From JBKHXU01 sp046565865 (GTDB taxonomy: Bacteria > Pseudomonadota > Gammaproteobacteria > Acidiferrobacterales > Sulfurifustaceae): a stretch of DNA of 23,948 nt. The notes below the pieces were generated by a model. The model had not been told where the DNA came from. It worked only from the letters and a program-made list of their open reading frames with translations, and made no database searches. The position numbers were made by a program, and so were the translations under genes. Where the stretch lies: the NCBI GenBank assembly GCA_046565865.1, contig JBKHXU010000194.1, positions 1 through 23,948 on the forward strand, in the 5' to 3' direction. Numbering within the stretch: the stretch's first letter is position 1; every line of letters starts with the position of its first letter. Below are positions 1 through 7,321 of the stretch, piece after piece.

Positions 1-16
1 CGCCGGCGCGAGGCGT

Positions 17-625
17 ATGCCGGCTAAAACCGCCAAGCGCGAACCGCGCCGCTGCGCCTGGGCCGGCGCCGATCCGCTGTACGTGCGCTACCACGATCGC
101 GAGTGGGGCGTACCGGTACACAACGACAAGGTGTTGTTCGAGTTCCTGACGCTCGAAGGTGCGCAGGCCGGATTGAGCTGGCTCACGATCCTGCGCAAGC
201 GCGAGGCGTACCGCAAGGCGTTCGCGGGGTTCGATCCCGAGCGCGTGGCGCGCTTCGATGCGCGCCGCATCGAACGGCTGCTCGCCAATCCCGGCATCGT
301 GCGCAACCGCGCCAAGATCGAGGCGACGGTGAGCAATGCGCGCGCGTTCGTTACAGTTCAGGACCTGTACGGCAGCTTCGATTTGTATCTCTGGCGCTTC
401 GTCGACGGCGAGCCGATCCAGCACCGGCGCCAGCCGCGCGGTGTGCCGGCGCGCACGCCACTGTCGGATCGGTTGAGCCGCGATCTGCAGCAGCGCGGCT
501 TTCGCTTCGTCGGCTCGACGATTTGTTACGCGTTTATGCAAGCCGTGGGCATGGTCAACGATCACACCGTCGGCTGCTTCCGGCATCGACAACTCGCCGG
601 ACCGAGCAAGAGGCGACGCCGATGA
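17..625 (+). CDS. tag: DNA-3-methyladenine glycosylase I (Tag)
   Basis: Base-excision repair enzyme that removes 3-methyladenine from alkylated DNA in the cytoplasm. The 202-residue protein matches the Tag family along its length. Visible signatures are the N-terminal RRCAW segment, DPLYVRYHDREWGVP, LEGAQAGLSW, and a C-terminal FVGSTICYAFMQAVGMVNDH block. The zinc ligands of the family are present: Cys13, His26, His183 and Cys187. Glu47 aligns with the base-recognition Glu38 of the E. coli enzyme. A GAGG ribosome binding site lies just before the ATG. The stop codon overlaps the start of the next gene as ATGA, so the two are probably co-transcribed. The Arg-rich C-terminal tail is slightly longer than in E. 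coli. The family assignment is secure. Confidence 0.96.
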   Translation: MPAKTAKREPRRCAWAGADPLYVRYHDREWGVPVHNDKVLFEFLTLEGAQAGLSWLTILRKREAYRKAFAGFDPERVARFDARRIERLLANPGIVRNRAKIEATVSNARAFVTVQDLYGSFDLYLWRFVDGEPIQHRRQPRGVPARTPLSDRLSRDLQQRGFRFVGSTICYAFMQAVGMVNDHTVGCFRHRQLAGPSKRRRR

Positions 626-1065
626 AACCGATTGCGATTTTATTCAGCTTTCTGTGCACCACCGCCGGCGCCGCGCAGTGGCTGACGCCGCCGGCCGATG
701 GCGTCGTGTCGAGCGGCGACATCGATGCCCTGCTCGCCAAGCATCCGCTTGGGGCCAACGAAAATATCAAAGTCGTGCCGCTCGCGAAGAGCGAGCACAG
801 CGCGCAGCTGCTGGTGCAGGTACGCGACCGCGAACCGCTGCACTACCACGCCGACAGCGACATCACTGTGTTTCTCGTGCGCGGCCAGGGCACGCTGAAA
901 TTGGAAAAGCGCGCGCACCCGGTTAAGGCCGGCGACGTGCTGCATATCCCGCGCGGCGCGATTCATGCCTACATCAACAAGGGTCCGGCGATCGGTGTCG
1001 CGATCGTCAGCTACAGCCCCGCGCCGGGACCGGACGATCGGGTGCTGATCAAGGAACCAAAGTAA
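622..1065 (+). CDS. Exported cupin-domain protein
   Basis: A 147-residue small protein with an N-terminal signal peptide (MKPIAILFSFLCTTAGA, cleavage near residue 17-18) followed by a single cupin barrel. The cupin metal-site pattern is visible: His74 and His76 with Asp80 in the first motif, then GDVLHIPRGAIHAY as the second motif. This makes a metal-binding periplasmic cupin likely. The substrate cannot be inferred from the sequence. It starts inside the last codons of tag (ATGA overlap), so translation is probably coupled. It ends 12 bases before the convergent cysQ stop, with no clear terminator between them. An enzymatic role (dioxygenase, isomerase) or a sensing role is equally possible. 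Confidence 0.85.
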   Translation: MKPIAILFSFLCTTAGAAQWLTPPADGVVSSGDIDALLAKHPLGANENIKVVPLAKSEHSAQLLVQVRDREPLHYHADSDITVFLVRGQGTLKLEKRAHPVKAGDVLHIPRGAIHAYINKGPAIGVAIVSYSPAPGPDDRVLIKEPK

Positions 1066-1077
1066 CGGCCGCCGGCG

Positions 1078-1890
1078 TCAGGACTCGTCTTCGGTGAACG
1101 GCAGGTAGCTGGCCCAGTTCTCGGCGCCGGCGCCGGCGGTAATGAGCCACGGATTTTTGAGCGACGGCTTGTTGTAGCGCAGCGGGCGATTGGCGACGTC
1201 GACGACGCGGCCGCCGGCCTGCTCCACCACGCACTGGGCGGCGCCGGTGTCCCACTCCATCGTCGGCCCGAGGCGCGGATAGACATCGGCCGCCCCTTCC
1301 GCGACCAAACAGAATTTGAGCGAGCTCCCCATCGACACCAGTTCGTGATCGCCGACGCGTTCGAGGAAGCCGGCGAGCGCGCGACCGGCGTGCAGCCGGC
1401 TGGCGACGATCACCGGGCGCGCCGCGGTGGCTCGGACGCGAATCGGCCGCGGCGATTGTTCGCCTTCGCATTTGTGCGCGCCGCCGCCGACGCAGGCGAG
1501 GTACGTCACCCCCGTCACCGGCGCGTGCACGACGCCGAGCACCGGCCGCTCGCGCTCGATCAAGGCGATGTTGACGGTGAACTGACCGTTGCGGCTGATG
1601 AACTCCTTGGTGCCATCGAGCGGGTCGACCAGCCAGAAGCGCGCCCAGGCGCGACGGCGGTCGGCGTCGATAGCGGCTGCTTCTTCCGATAGCACCGGGA
1701 TGTCCGGAGTCAGCGCCCCAAGCGCCGCGGCGATGACGGCGTGCGCGGCCGCGTCGGCCGCGGTCACCGGCGAGCCATCCTGCTTCTGCTCGACGCCGAA
1801 GTCGCGCGCGTAAACGTGGAGGATGCGCCGTCCGGCGTCGCGGGCGATACCGAATACCGCGTCGAGATACTTGCTGGGATCGCGCGTCAC
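1078..1890 (-). CDS. cysQ: 3'(2'),5'-bisphosphate nucleotidase CysQ
   Basis: Member of the inositol monophosphatase superfamily that hydrolyses PAP (and PAPS) to AMP (APS), clearing the by-product of sulfate assimilation. The 270-residue length is typical. Metal-binding motifs are complete: Glu69-Glu70 in SEEAA, DPLDGTKEF (residues 89-97) and a later EWDTGAAQ motif near residue 211. It is the last gene of a minus-strand group with an exported rhodanese (19-base gap) and a thioesterase. CysC, which makes PAPS, lies 3 kb away on the other strand, so both sides of PAPS turnover are in the window. Closest alternatives in the superfamily are IMPase/SuhB, but the DPLDGTKEF form and overall pattern fit CysQ best. 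Confidence 0.93.
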   Translation of the reverse strand: MTRDPSKYLDAVFGIARDAGRRILHVYARDFGVEQKQDGSPVTAADAAAHAVIAAALGALTPDIPVLSEEAAAIDADRRRAWARFWLVDPLDGTKEFISRNGQFTVNIALIERERPVLGVVHAPVTGVTYLACVGGGAHKCEGEQSPRPIRVRATAARPVIVASRLHAGRALAGFLERVGDHELVSMGSSLKFCLVAEGAADVYPRLGPTMEWDTGAAQCVVEQAGGRVVDVANRPLRYNKPSLKNPWLITAGAGAENWASYLPFTEDES

Positions 1891-1909
1891 AGAGATCCTC
1901 GTTGCGGCG

Positions 1910-2803
1910 TCAAGGTTGCGTCCCCTGCTTCACCGGCGCGCTCGGGTCGGCGGCGTATTCCAACATCGAGTTGGGGTAGAGGCGCACGTTCTCGTAGCCC
2001 AGACTGCGCAGCATGAGATAGGTCTGCGACGCGCGATGGCCGGAACGGCAGTAGGCAATGACCGGTTTCTTGGTGTCGCCGGCGCCGCTGCGCGCCAGGC
2101 TCTCGCGCAAGGCGGCCGTGTTCGCGCGCGTGTAACCGCCGCTCACATCCAGCGCCTGCTCCCACGGCCACAGGCGCGCGCCTGGCACGTGTCCGCTGCG
2201 CGGATCGCGCGCCGTGCCGACGTATTCTTCCTGAGTACGCACGTCCAGCAATAAGGGGCCGTCGCCGCTTGCGGCGCGTTTGACCTCGGCCAGCGTTGCC
2301 TCGTTGGCGCGGCCGCCGCCCGACGCCACATACGTCGCCGGCAGGCGCGAGGTCGGCGCATTCACGACCTTGCGTCCCTGCAACACCCATGCAACCAACC
2401 CGCCGTCGAGCACCGATACCTGCGGGTGACCGATGCGCTCAAGCTCCCAGAACAGGCGACCGGCATGCAGCCCGCCCGCGTCGTCGTAGATGACGACGTG
2501 GTGCGTCCGTTGGATGCCGAGGCTACCGAGCAAGCGGTACAGCACGGCATCGTCGAGGCGCGCCGCGAACGGCTGTCGCGGCACGCGCTTGAGCAATGCC
2601 TCGTACGGCAGATGCACGGCGCCGGGTAGATGAAACCGGCTGTACTGCTCGGCGTCGCTCATATCGACCAGCACCAGCTGCGGATCGTTCAATCGGGGCG
2701 CGACCCAGTCGGCATCGACCAACACCGAGGCCGCGTGCGCCACGACAATCGAACACACGAAGAAAGTGATACTGCTTAGGAACCGAATTGCCATCGTCAT
2801 CAT
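1910..2803 (-). CDS. Exported two-domain rhodanese sulfurtransferase
   Basis: A 297-residue protein with a signal peptide (hydrophobic stretch FLSSITFFVCSIVVAHA, cleavage near residue 24) followed by two rhodanese domains. The N-terminal domain (about 28-150) has no cysteine in its active-site loop and is probably structural. The C-terminal domain (about 165-285) carries the loop CRSGHRAS with catalytic Cys252. This is the usual arrangement of thiosulfate/3-mercaptopyruvate sulfurtransferases. Export places it in the periplasm, where it would move sulfane sulfur from thiosulfate or a similar donor. Its start overlaps the stop of the upstream thioesterase (ATGA). The ORF could start at either of two adjacent ATGs or at a third two codons on. 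The physiological donor is unknown. Confidence 0.9.
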   Translation of the reverse strand: MMTMAIRFLSSITFFVCSIVVAHAASVLVDADWVAPRLNDPQLVLVDMSDAEQYSRFHLPGAVHLPYEALLKRVPRQPFAARLDDAVLYRLLGSLGIQRTHHVVIYDDAGGLHAGRLFWELERIGHPQVSVLDGGLVAWVLQGRKVVNAPTSRLPATYVASGGGRANEATLAEVKRAASGDGPLLLDVRTQEEYVGTARDPRSGHVPGARLWPWEQALDVSGGYTRANTAALRESLARSGAGDTKKPVIAYCRSGHRASQTYLMLRSLGYENVRLYPNSMLEYAADPSAPVKQGTQP

Positions 2804-3342
2804 GCCCCTGCCTCCCGCGCCGCGCGCTCGCGCTTGAGCGCCGTTAGTTCTTTCCAGTGCGCGACCACTTCCGGCATCGGCGGCGCGAGGGTTTGTACGC
2901 CCGCGACGCGCAGTACTTCCGCGGTCGGCACCGACTGGCCGCGCGCCACGAACAATCCACGCACCGTGGCCGAGGCATGCAGCCGTTCGGCGCGTTCGAA
3001 GCGCTGTTCGAGATAGAAATACTTCGCATCCCAGGTGAGGATGCGGGTCACAAGCTCGAATTCCGCCAGCGGTCCGAGCGGGCGAATATAGTTGATCTCC
3101 GCCGCCGACAGCACCGGCGCCCAGCGCCGGCGCAGCACCTGTTTGAAGATGCCGGTCGTACTCAATAGATACAGCCGGCCGAGATCCATAAACGTCAGGT
3201 AGCGGCCATTATTCATGTGCAGGTTGAGATCGCAATCGTTCGGCCATACCCGAAACTTGAGTCGGCTTTCGGCCAGCACGTCTTGGCGCGCGGCGAAAAG
3301 CATGCGCGCCAACACCTTCAGGAAACGTAGATAGAGGTTCAT
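2800..3342 (-). CDS. Acyl-CoA thioesterase-like hotdog-fold protein
   Basis: A 180-residue protein resembling the 4HBT/thioesterase family that includes Them6-like proteins. The conserved segment NDCDLNLHMNNGRYLTFMDLGR (about residues 35-56) holds the DxNxHMNNxxY-type pattern of this family, followed by AEINYIRPLGPLAEFEL and a region like FYLEQRF typical of the second half of the hotdog fold. It probably hydrolyses an acyl thioester, but the substrate is not evident. It is the first gene of the minus-strand group with the exported rhodanese and cysQ. Its start faces yrfG across a 47-base divergent region. No membrane segment or signal peptide is clear, though the N-terminus is amphipathic and basic. 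Confidence 0.82.
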   Translation of the reverse strand: MNLYLRFLKVLARMLFAARQDVLAESRLKFRVWPNDCDLNLHMNNGRYLTFMDLGRLYLLSTTGIFKQVLRRRWAPVLSAAEINYIRPLGPLAEFELVTRILTWDAKYFYLEQRFERAERLHASATVRGLFVARGQSVPTAEVLRVAGVQTLAPPMPEVVAHWKELTALKRERAAREAGA

Positions 3343-3355
3343 CCGCGGGCCTCGC

Positions 3356-3362
3356 GTATAAT
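3356..3362 (+). promoter_or_regulatory. Candidate -10 element upstream of yrfG
   Basis: A perfect TATAAT hexamer at 3357-3362 lies 28 bases before the yrfG start in the short divergent gap with the thioesterase gene. There is no convincing TTGACA-like -35 at 16-18 bases, so it is only a candidate sigma-70 promoter. Confidence 0.4.
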
Positions 3363-3389
3363 CATGCCAGCATAACCGTTACGCATCGT

Positions 3390-4040
3390 ATGGTCGCCTG
3401 GAACAACATCGACACCGTGCTGCTCGACATGGACGGCACACTGCTCGATCTGCATTTTGACAACCATTTTTGGCTGGAGCACGTGCCGGCCCGCTACGCC
3501 GAACGCCATAACCTGTCGCTCGAGGCGGCGCGCGCCGCGGTGTTGGGGCGGTATCGCGAGGTCGAGGGCACGCTCAACTGGTATTGCGTGGACTACTGGA
3601 CCGCCGAGCTCGGACTCGACATCCCATCGATCAAGCATGAGGTCGAACATTTGATTGCGGTGCACCCGTACGTGATCGACTTCCTCGACGCCGTGCGCGC
3701 CAAGGCCAAGCGCATGGTGCTGGTGACGAACGCGCACGGCAAGACGATGGCGCTCAAGTTCGAGCGCACGCGCCTCGGCGACCACTTCGACGCCGTGGTA
3801 TGCGCGCATGATCTGGGCCTGCCCAAGGAGCACGTGGATTTCTGGGGGCGGATGCAGGGCGTGCAGCCGTTTGACAAGGCGACGACGCTGCTGGTGGACG
3901 ACAGCCTGCCGGTGCTTCGTTCCGCCAAGCACTACGGTATCGCGCAGTTGCTCGCCATCAAGCGGCCCGACTCCAAACAGCCTGAAAAACAGATTGCGGA
4001 ATTTCCGGCCATCGCGAGCTTCCGCGAGATCATGCCCTAG
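3390..4040 (+). CDS. yrfG: HAD-family GMP/IMP nucleotidase (YrfG-like)
   Basis: A 216-residue HAD-superfamily hydrolase. Motif I is DMDGT (residues 13-17), followed by LLDLHFDNHFW, characteristic of the YrfG group. Motif II is LVTNAHGKT, the lysine region is LPKEHVDFW, and motif III is LLVDDS. E. coli YrfG dephosphorylates purine nucleotides (GMP/IMP). Asp13 is the expected nucleophile and Asp15 the acid/base. The second yrfG feature seen here is a helical cap between residues about 20 and 95. There is no strong ribosome binding site before the ATG. It lies 80 bases upstream of cysC on the same strand; co-transcription is possible but a promoter-like TTGACC sits in the gap. Confidence 0.9.
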   Translation: MVAWNNIDTVLLDMDGTLLDLHFDNHFWLEHVPARYAERHNLSLEAARAAVLGRYREVEGTLNWYCVDYWTAELGLDIPSIKHEVEHLIAVHPYVIDFLDAVRAKAKRMVLVTNAHGKTMALKFERTRLGDHFDAVVCAHDLGLPKEHVDFWGRMQGVQPFDKATTLLVDDSLPVLRSAKHYGIAQLLAIKRPDSKQPEKQIAEFPAIASFREIMP

Positions 4041-4064
4041 AACGCCAGCCTATCGGCCGATTCG

Positions 4065-4093
4065 TTGACCGTTGCCATACGAAACGCTACGGT
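4065..4093 (+). promoter_or_regulatory. Candidate promoter upstream of cysC
   Basis: TTGACC (4065-4070), 17-base spacer, then TACGGT (4088-4093). The -35 is good and the -10 is weak (3 of 6). It is 28 bases before the cysC ATG. Position is plausible; strength cannot be judged. Confidence 0.3.
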
Positions 4094-4120
4094 GTCGGTC
4101 AGCGCCAGCCGCACCCATCC

Positions 4121-4741
4121 ATGAATCAGCCGCGAAAAAACTCTGATATCACCTGGCACAACGCCACCGTCACGCGCGAACGGCGCGAAACCCAGAACGG
4201 ACACCGTGGCCTCATCCTCTGGTTTACCGGGCTGTCGGGTTCAGGCAAATCGACGCTCGCGCATACCGTCGAGGAGTCGCTGCACCAGCTGGGCTGCCGC
4301 ACGTTCGTGTTCGACGGCGACAATGTGCGCCACGGGCTTTGCTCCGATCTCGGATTCAGCATCGAGGACCGCGCGGAAAACATCCGCCGTATCGGCGAGA
4401 TGTCGAAGCTCTTTATGGAGGCCGGGGTCATCGCCATGACCGCATTCATCTCGCCGTTTCGCGCCGATCGCGAGCGCGTACGATCGATGGTCCCACACGG
4501 CGATTTCCTGGAGATTTATTGCAAGTGTCCGCTGGAGGTTTGCGAGCGGCGCGATGTCAAAGGATTGTACAAACGCGCCCGCGCCGGCGAGATACCGAAC
4601 TTCACCGGCATCTCGTCGCCGTACGAGCCGCCGTTGGACCCGGAGCTGGAAGTGCTGACCGACGGCAGTATCCCGATCGAGCGATTGGCAGCGCAAGTTA
4701 TCGCCACGCTGCGCACGCGGGGCGTGCTCAAAACCCTTTAG
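4121..4741 (+). CDS. cysC: Adenylylsulfate (APS) kinase CysC
   Basis: Cytoplasmic kinase that phosphorylates APS to PAPS with ATP, the second activation step of sulfate. The 206-residue protein is of normal length. The N-terminal ITWHNATVTR segment, Walker A GLSGSGKST (37-45), FDGDNVRHGL, ENIRRIGEMSKL, the ISPFRADR loop with the family's phosphorylated serine, and the substrate segment KGLYKRARAGEIPNFTGI are all present. It is a stand-alone kinase rather than a CysN-CysC fusion. No ATP sulfurylase gene is visible nearby. It follows yrfG by 80 bases. The ATG at 4121 keeps the conserved N-terminus, although no clear ribosome binding site precedes it. Confidence 0.95.
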   Translation: MNQPRKNSDITWHNATVTRERRETQNGHRGLILWFTGLSGSGKSTLAHTVEESLHQLGCRTFVFDGDNVRHGLCSDLGFSIEDRAENIRRIGEMSKLFMEAGVIAMTAFISPFRADRERVRSMVPHGDFLEIYCKCPLEVCERRDVKGLYKRARAGEIPNFTGISSPYEPPLDPELEVLTDGSIPIERLAAQVIATLRTRGVLKTL

Positions 4742-4796
4742 CACCTCGCCATCGTTAAGGGCCGCGCTCGGCGGTCTTCGCACCGAATTCATCGCA

Positions 4797-4825
4797 TTGA
4801 CCCTATAACATCTGGGCCTTATCGT
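4797..4825 (+). promoter_or_regulatory. Candidate sigma-70 promoter upstream of the barrel fusion gene
   Basis: TTGACC (4797-4802), 17-base spacer, TATCGT (4820-4825), about 33 bases before the start codon. A GGGAGGAG ribosome binding stretch (4848-4855) follows. Fits a promoter separating this gene from cysC. Confidence 0.4.
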
Positions 4826-4857
4826 AGTCGCCGCCAACGACGATAACGGGAGGAGTG

Positions 4858-5865
4858 ATGCGCGGAGCTTGCGTGCGATATACCTTGGTCGCGGTGACAA
4901 CCTTGGCTTTGGCTTCTGGCGCCAGCGCCGACCCAGCACTGAGTTCGGCGCCGCCCGGAAAGGCCCTGGTCTACGTCATCCAGGGCGAAACGTCGCATTT
5001 CGCCAATCTGATGGTATCGGTGAACGGGCGGCGTCTCGAAAATCTGCCCAAGCACTCGTACATCGCGTTCGTCGCTGAACCCGGCACCTATGAAATTAGT
5101 ACCGCGGGCACGAGCCGCGCGGCGATGATGCTGACAGTCGAGAGCGGCAAGGTTTACTACGTCAGCCAAGCGCTCAACGCCGACGGCGCCCCCATACAGC
5201 AGACGCTGCCGGCCTCCAAGGCCAGTCCGCTGCTCGGCCGATACCGCCCGCTACGCGCCGAGCCGATCACCATCGGCGCCGCACCCGTATCCTCAAGCTC
5301 GCCGTCAGCGAGTTCGGCCGCAATCCCCTCCGCGCCGTCGGCGGCGGCGCCGACGCGACGCGGGCGCTTTGCGATTTCGGTCAAGGCCGGCGGCTACACA
5401 TTGTCGGAGGCGAATCAGCGATGGCTCAATCTTTCCACACAGGTGAAAACCAAGGCGAGCGGCGTGTTCGCGCTTAGCGGCGAGTACGAGCTTGGCAACG
5501 GTTTTGCGCTGGAGCCGGAGGTGTTGGTATTCAAAACGACGTGGGCTCAGAGCAACGGCAATACCGGCGACGTCAGCGCCGCCGTCGTCATGATGAACGG
5601 CAAAATGTACTTCGCGGACAGCGACACGTTCCGGCCGTTCGTCGGCGCCGGTATCGGCGCCGCGGCCACGTCGTTCGGCGGCGGCATCACCGGCAGCACC
5701 AGTGGCGCCGCGCTTCAGCTCTTTGCCGGCGTCGAAACGCGATTCGACCAAGTCAGCCTGCGCCTCGAATACAAGGCGGTGTCGGCTGAGACCGAGGACG
5801 ACAACTCAAACGTGGTCGACATCAGCGGCAAGGGCGCGTTCGCGGGAATCGGCATCCACTTCTGA
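4858..5865 (+). CDS. Exported fusion: DUF2846-like domain plus outer-membrane beta-barrel
   Basis: A 335-residue exported protein of unknown function. A signal peptide ends near ASGASA. Residues about 30-115 (PPGKALVYVIQGE, VNGRRLENLPKHSY, EPGTYEIS) resemble DUF2846-type small periplasmic domains. A Ser/Ala/Pro-rich linker (about 140-170) follows, then a region of alternating strands from GRFAISVKAGGY to a C-terminal GAFAGIGIHF, with terminal Phe as in outer-membrane barrels. The GFALEPEVLVF and FRPFVGAGIGAA segments are typical of small OMPs. Start choice is open: ATG 4858 is very close to AGGAG, while GTG 4873 has a better-spaced GGAG and would give a shorter, cleaner signal peptide. The GTG at 4855 overlaps the ribosome binding site. 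Function unknown. Confidence 0.8.
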   Translation: MRGACVRYTLVAVTTLALASGASADPALSSAPPGKALVYVIQGETSHFANLMVSVNGRRLENLPKHSYIAFVAEPGTYEISTAGTSRAAMMLTVESGKVYYVSQALNADGAPIQQTLPASKASPLLGRYRPLRAEPITIGAAPVSSSSPSASSAAIPSAPSAAAPTRRGRFAISVKAGGYTLSEANQRWLNLSTQVKTKASGVFALSGEYELGNGFALEPEVLVFKTTWAQSNGNTGDVSAAVVMMNGKMYFADSDTFRPFVGAGIGAAATSFGGGITGSTSGAALQLFAGVETRFDQVSLRLEYKAVSAETEDDNSNVVDISGKGAFAGIGIHF

Positions 5866-5906
5866 TCCGAGACGTCGACCCGGGGCAGCGGCGTATCCGC
5901 GCTTCG

Positions 5907-6341
5907 CTAGCGTTGCTTGACGTCGGCGGACTTGAGGCGCCGATCCCAGCTCTTGAAGCGCTTGCGACAATACTTGAGCAGCGCGCCGTAGTCGGGGAAA
6001 TACAGCTCGAAATCGTCGGCGCCCGCCGGACCATCGAACTCGCAATCGTCGTTGGAATGGTCGCGGCACACCTGCGGCCGGTTTTCGTAGATGCCGCAGC
6101 GACCGTCGGCTTGCAAGTGCTGACAGCGGTTGTTGACCAGCAGGAACCAGCCGTCCGAATCCTTGTATACCTGCGTATTGAAATGGGAGATCTGCCACAG
6201 CAGCAGGTCGAAATCTTCAATGCTGCGCGGGGTATCGATCTGGTGGGTGAAGTAGGTACAGCAGGTCGAGCCCTTGCAGAAACTGCACTTTTGCTCCAGC
6301 GGGATGTCGGCCGCCGGCACGATAGGTATTACCGTGGTCAT
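5907..6341 (-). CDS. YkgJ-family cysteine-cluster protein
   Basis: A 144-residue protein with the Cys pattern of the YkgJ/CxxCxxxCC zinc- or iron-chelating family: Cys19, Cys22, Cys27 and Cys28, then C-x8-C and a C-x7-C group around GRCGIYENRPQVC. These cysteines probably bind a metal, suggested in the family to be zinc or an Fe-S cluster. The biochemical role is not established. I chose the ATG at 6341 because the conserved part begins shortly after it; the frame stays open upstream to 6398 but that extension is Arg-rich and unlike a protein start. It is a single gene, convergent with the barrel fusion gene (41-base gap) and divergent from the ATPase-metA pair. Confidence 0.85.
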   Translation of the reverse strand: MTTVIPIVPAADIPLEQKCSFCKGSTCCTYFTHQIDTPRSIEDFDLLLWQISHFNTQVYKDSDGWFLLVNNRCQHLQADGRCGIYENRPQVCRDHSNDDCEFDGPAGADDFELYFPDYGALLKYCRKRFKSWDRRLKSADVKQR

Positions 6342-6482
6342 GGTGCTTGTCGGTGGTGATCGAAGCGGTATTGTACCGACGCGGCGGCGGCGCACCATGG
6401 CTTTTTGCCGGCCAATTGGTACAGTGGCGCGGCACCAGCATGACTATTATTTTCTAACCGATTCAAATCGCCAGTCATAACG

Positions 6483-7319
6483 ATGCGTCTTAGCGCGAGC
6501 GCTTTCAAGGCTTGGGAAAACAAATCGATCACCCTCCTCGGCATGTCCGGGGTGGGCAAGACGCGCCTGGCGCAGTTGCTGCGCCGCTATCACTGGTTTC
6601 ACTACTCGGGCGACTACCGCATTGGCACGCGCTACCTCGATGAGCCGATCCTGGACAACATCAAGGCGCAGGCGATGGGCGTGCCGTTCCTGCGCGAGTT
6701 GTTGCGGTCGGATTCGATCTATATCAGCAACAACATTACGGTCGATAACCTGAAACCGGTATCGAGCTTTCTCGGCAAGCTCGGCGATCCGGAGCGCGGC
6801 GGTTTGGGGCCGACCGAGTTCAAGCGGCGCCAGGCGCTGCACCGGGAAGCCGAAATCGCGGCGATGAAGGATGTACCGGAATTCATCCGCAAGAGCCATG
6901 ACATCTATGGTTATCAGCACTTCGTCAACGACGCCGGCGGCAGCGTGTGCGAGCTCGACGACCCGTCGGTGCTCGAGGTGCTGGCGCAGCACACGCTTAT
7001 CGTCTACATCAAGGCCACCGAGCGCGACGAGCAGGAATTGATTCGGCGCGCGGAAGAGGACCCGAAACCGCTCTATTATCGCGAGGCATTCTTGGACGAA
7101 CAGCTCGCGATCTACCTGCGCGAGCAGGGGCTGGCCTACGCCGCGCAGATCGACCCGGATGCATTCGTGCGCTTTATGTTCCCGCGCCTGTTCTATGCGC
7201 GCATCCCGCGCTACGAGGCGATCGCGCGCGCGCATGGCTACACCATAACGACCGAGCAGCTTGCGCGCGTACGCGACGAGCGCAGCTTTCTCGACCTGAT
7301 CGAGCACGCGTTGGCCTGA
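6483..7319 (+). CDS. P-loop ATPase encoded immediately upstream of metA
   Basis: A 278-residue cytoplasmic protein with a Walker A motif, GMSGVGKT (residues 20-27), directly after a hydrophobic strand (SITLLG). A TLIVYIKA strand (near residue 177) may be a later core strand of the nucleotide-binding fold. It is Arg/Glu-rich and lacks signal peptide or membrane segments. I do not recognise a characterised function. The gene ends two bases before metA, so translation and expression are probably linked. A role in controlling methionine synthesis, or in acting on a nucleotide or nucleoside-like substrate as a kinase, would be guesses. The ATG has no evident Shine-Dalgarno sequence; a hairpin-forming repeat (ATGACT 6440-6445 with AGTCAT 6473-6478) precedes it. 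Confidence 0.82.
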   Translation: MRLSASAFKAWENKSITLLGMSGVGKTRLAQLLRRYHWFHYSGDYRIGTRYLDEPILDNIKAQAMGVPFLRELLRSDSIYISNNITVDNLKPVSSFLGKLGDPERGGLGPTEFKRRQALHREAEIAAMKDVPEFIRKSHDIYGYQHFVNDAGGSVCELDDPSVLEVLAQHTLIVYIKATERDEQELIRRAEEDPKPLYYREAFLDEQLAIYLREQGLAYAAQIDPDAFVRFMFPRLFYARIPRYEAIARAHGYTITTEQLARVRDERSFLDLIEHALA

Positions 7320-7321
7320 TC

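Noticed and set aside
103..1065. Long open frame on the plus strand overlapping tag and running into the cupin gene
   Set aside because: Its first half is an out-of-frame reading of tag with Arg/Ala-rich, family-less sequence; only the part from 622 is a real gene.
6947..7321. Upstream extension of the metA frame into the ATPase gene
   Set aside because: The extension overlaps the intact ATPase in another frame; MetA similarity begins at ATG 7322.
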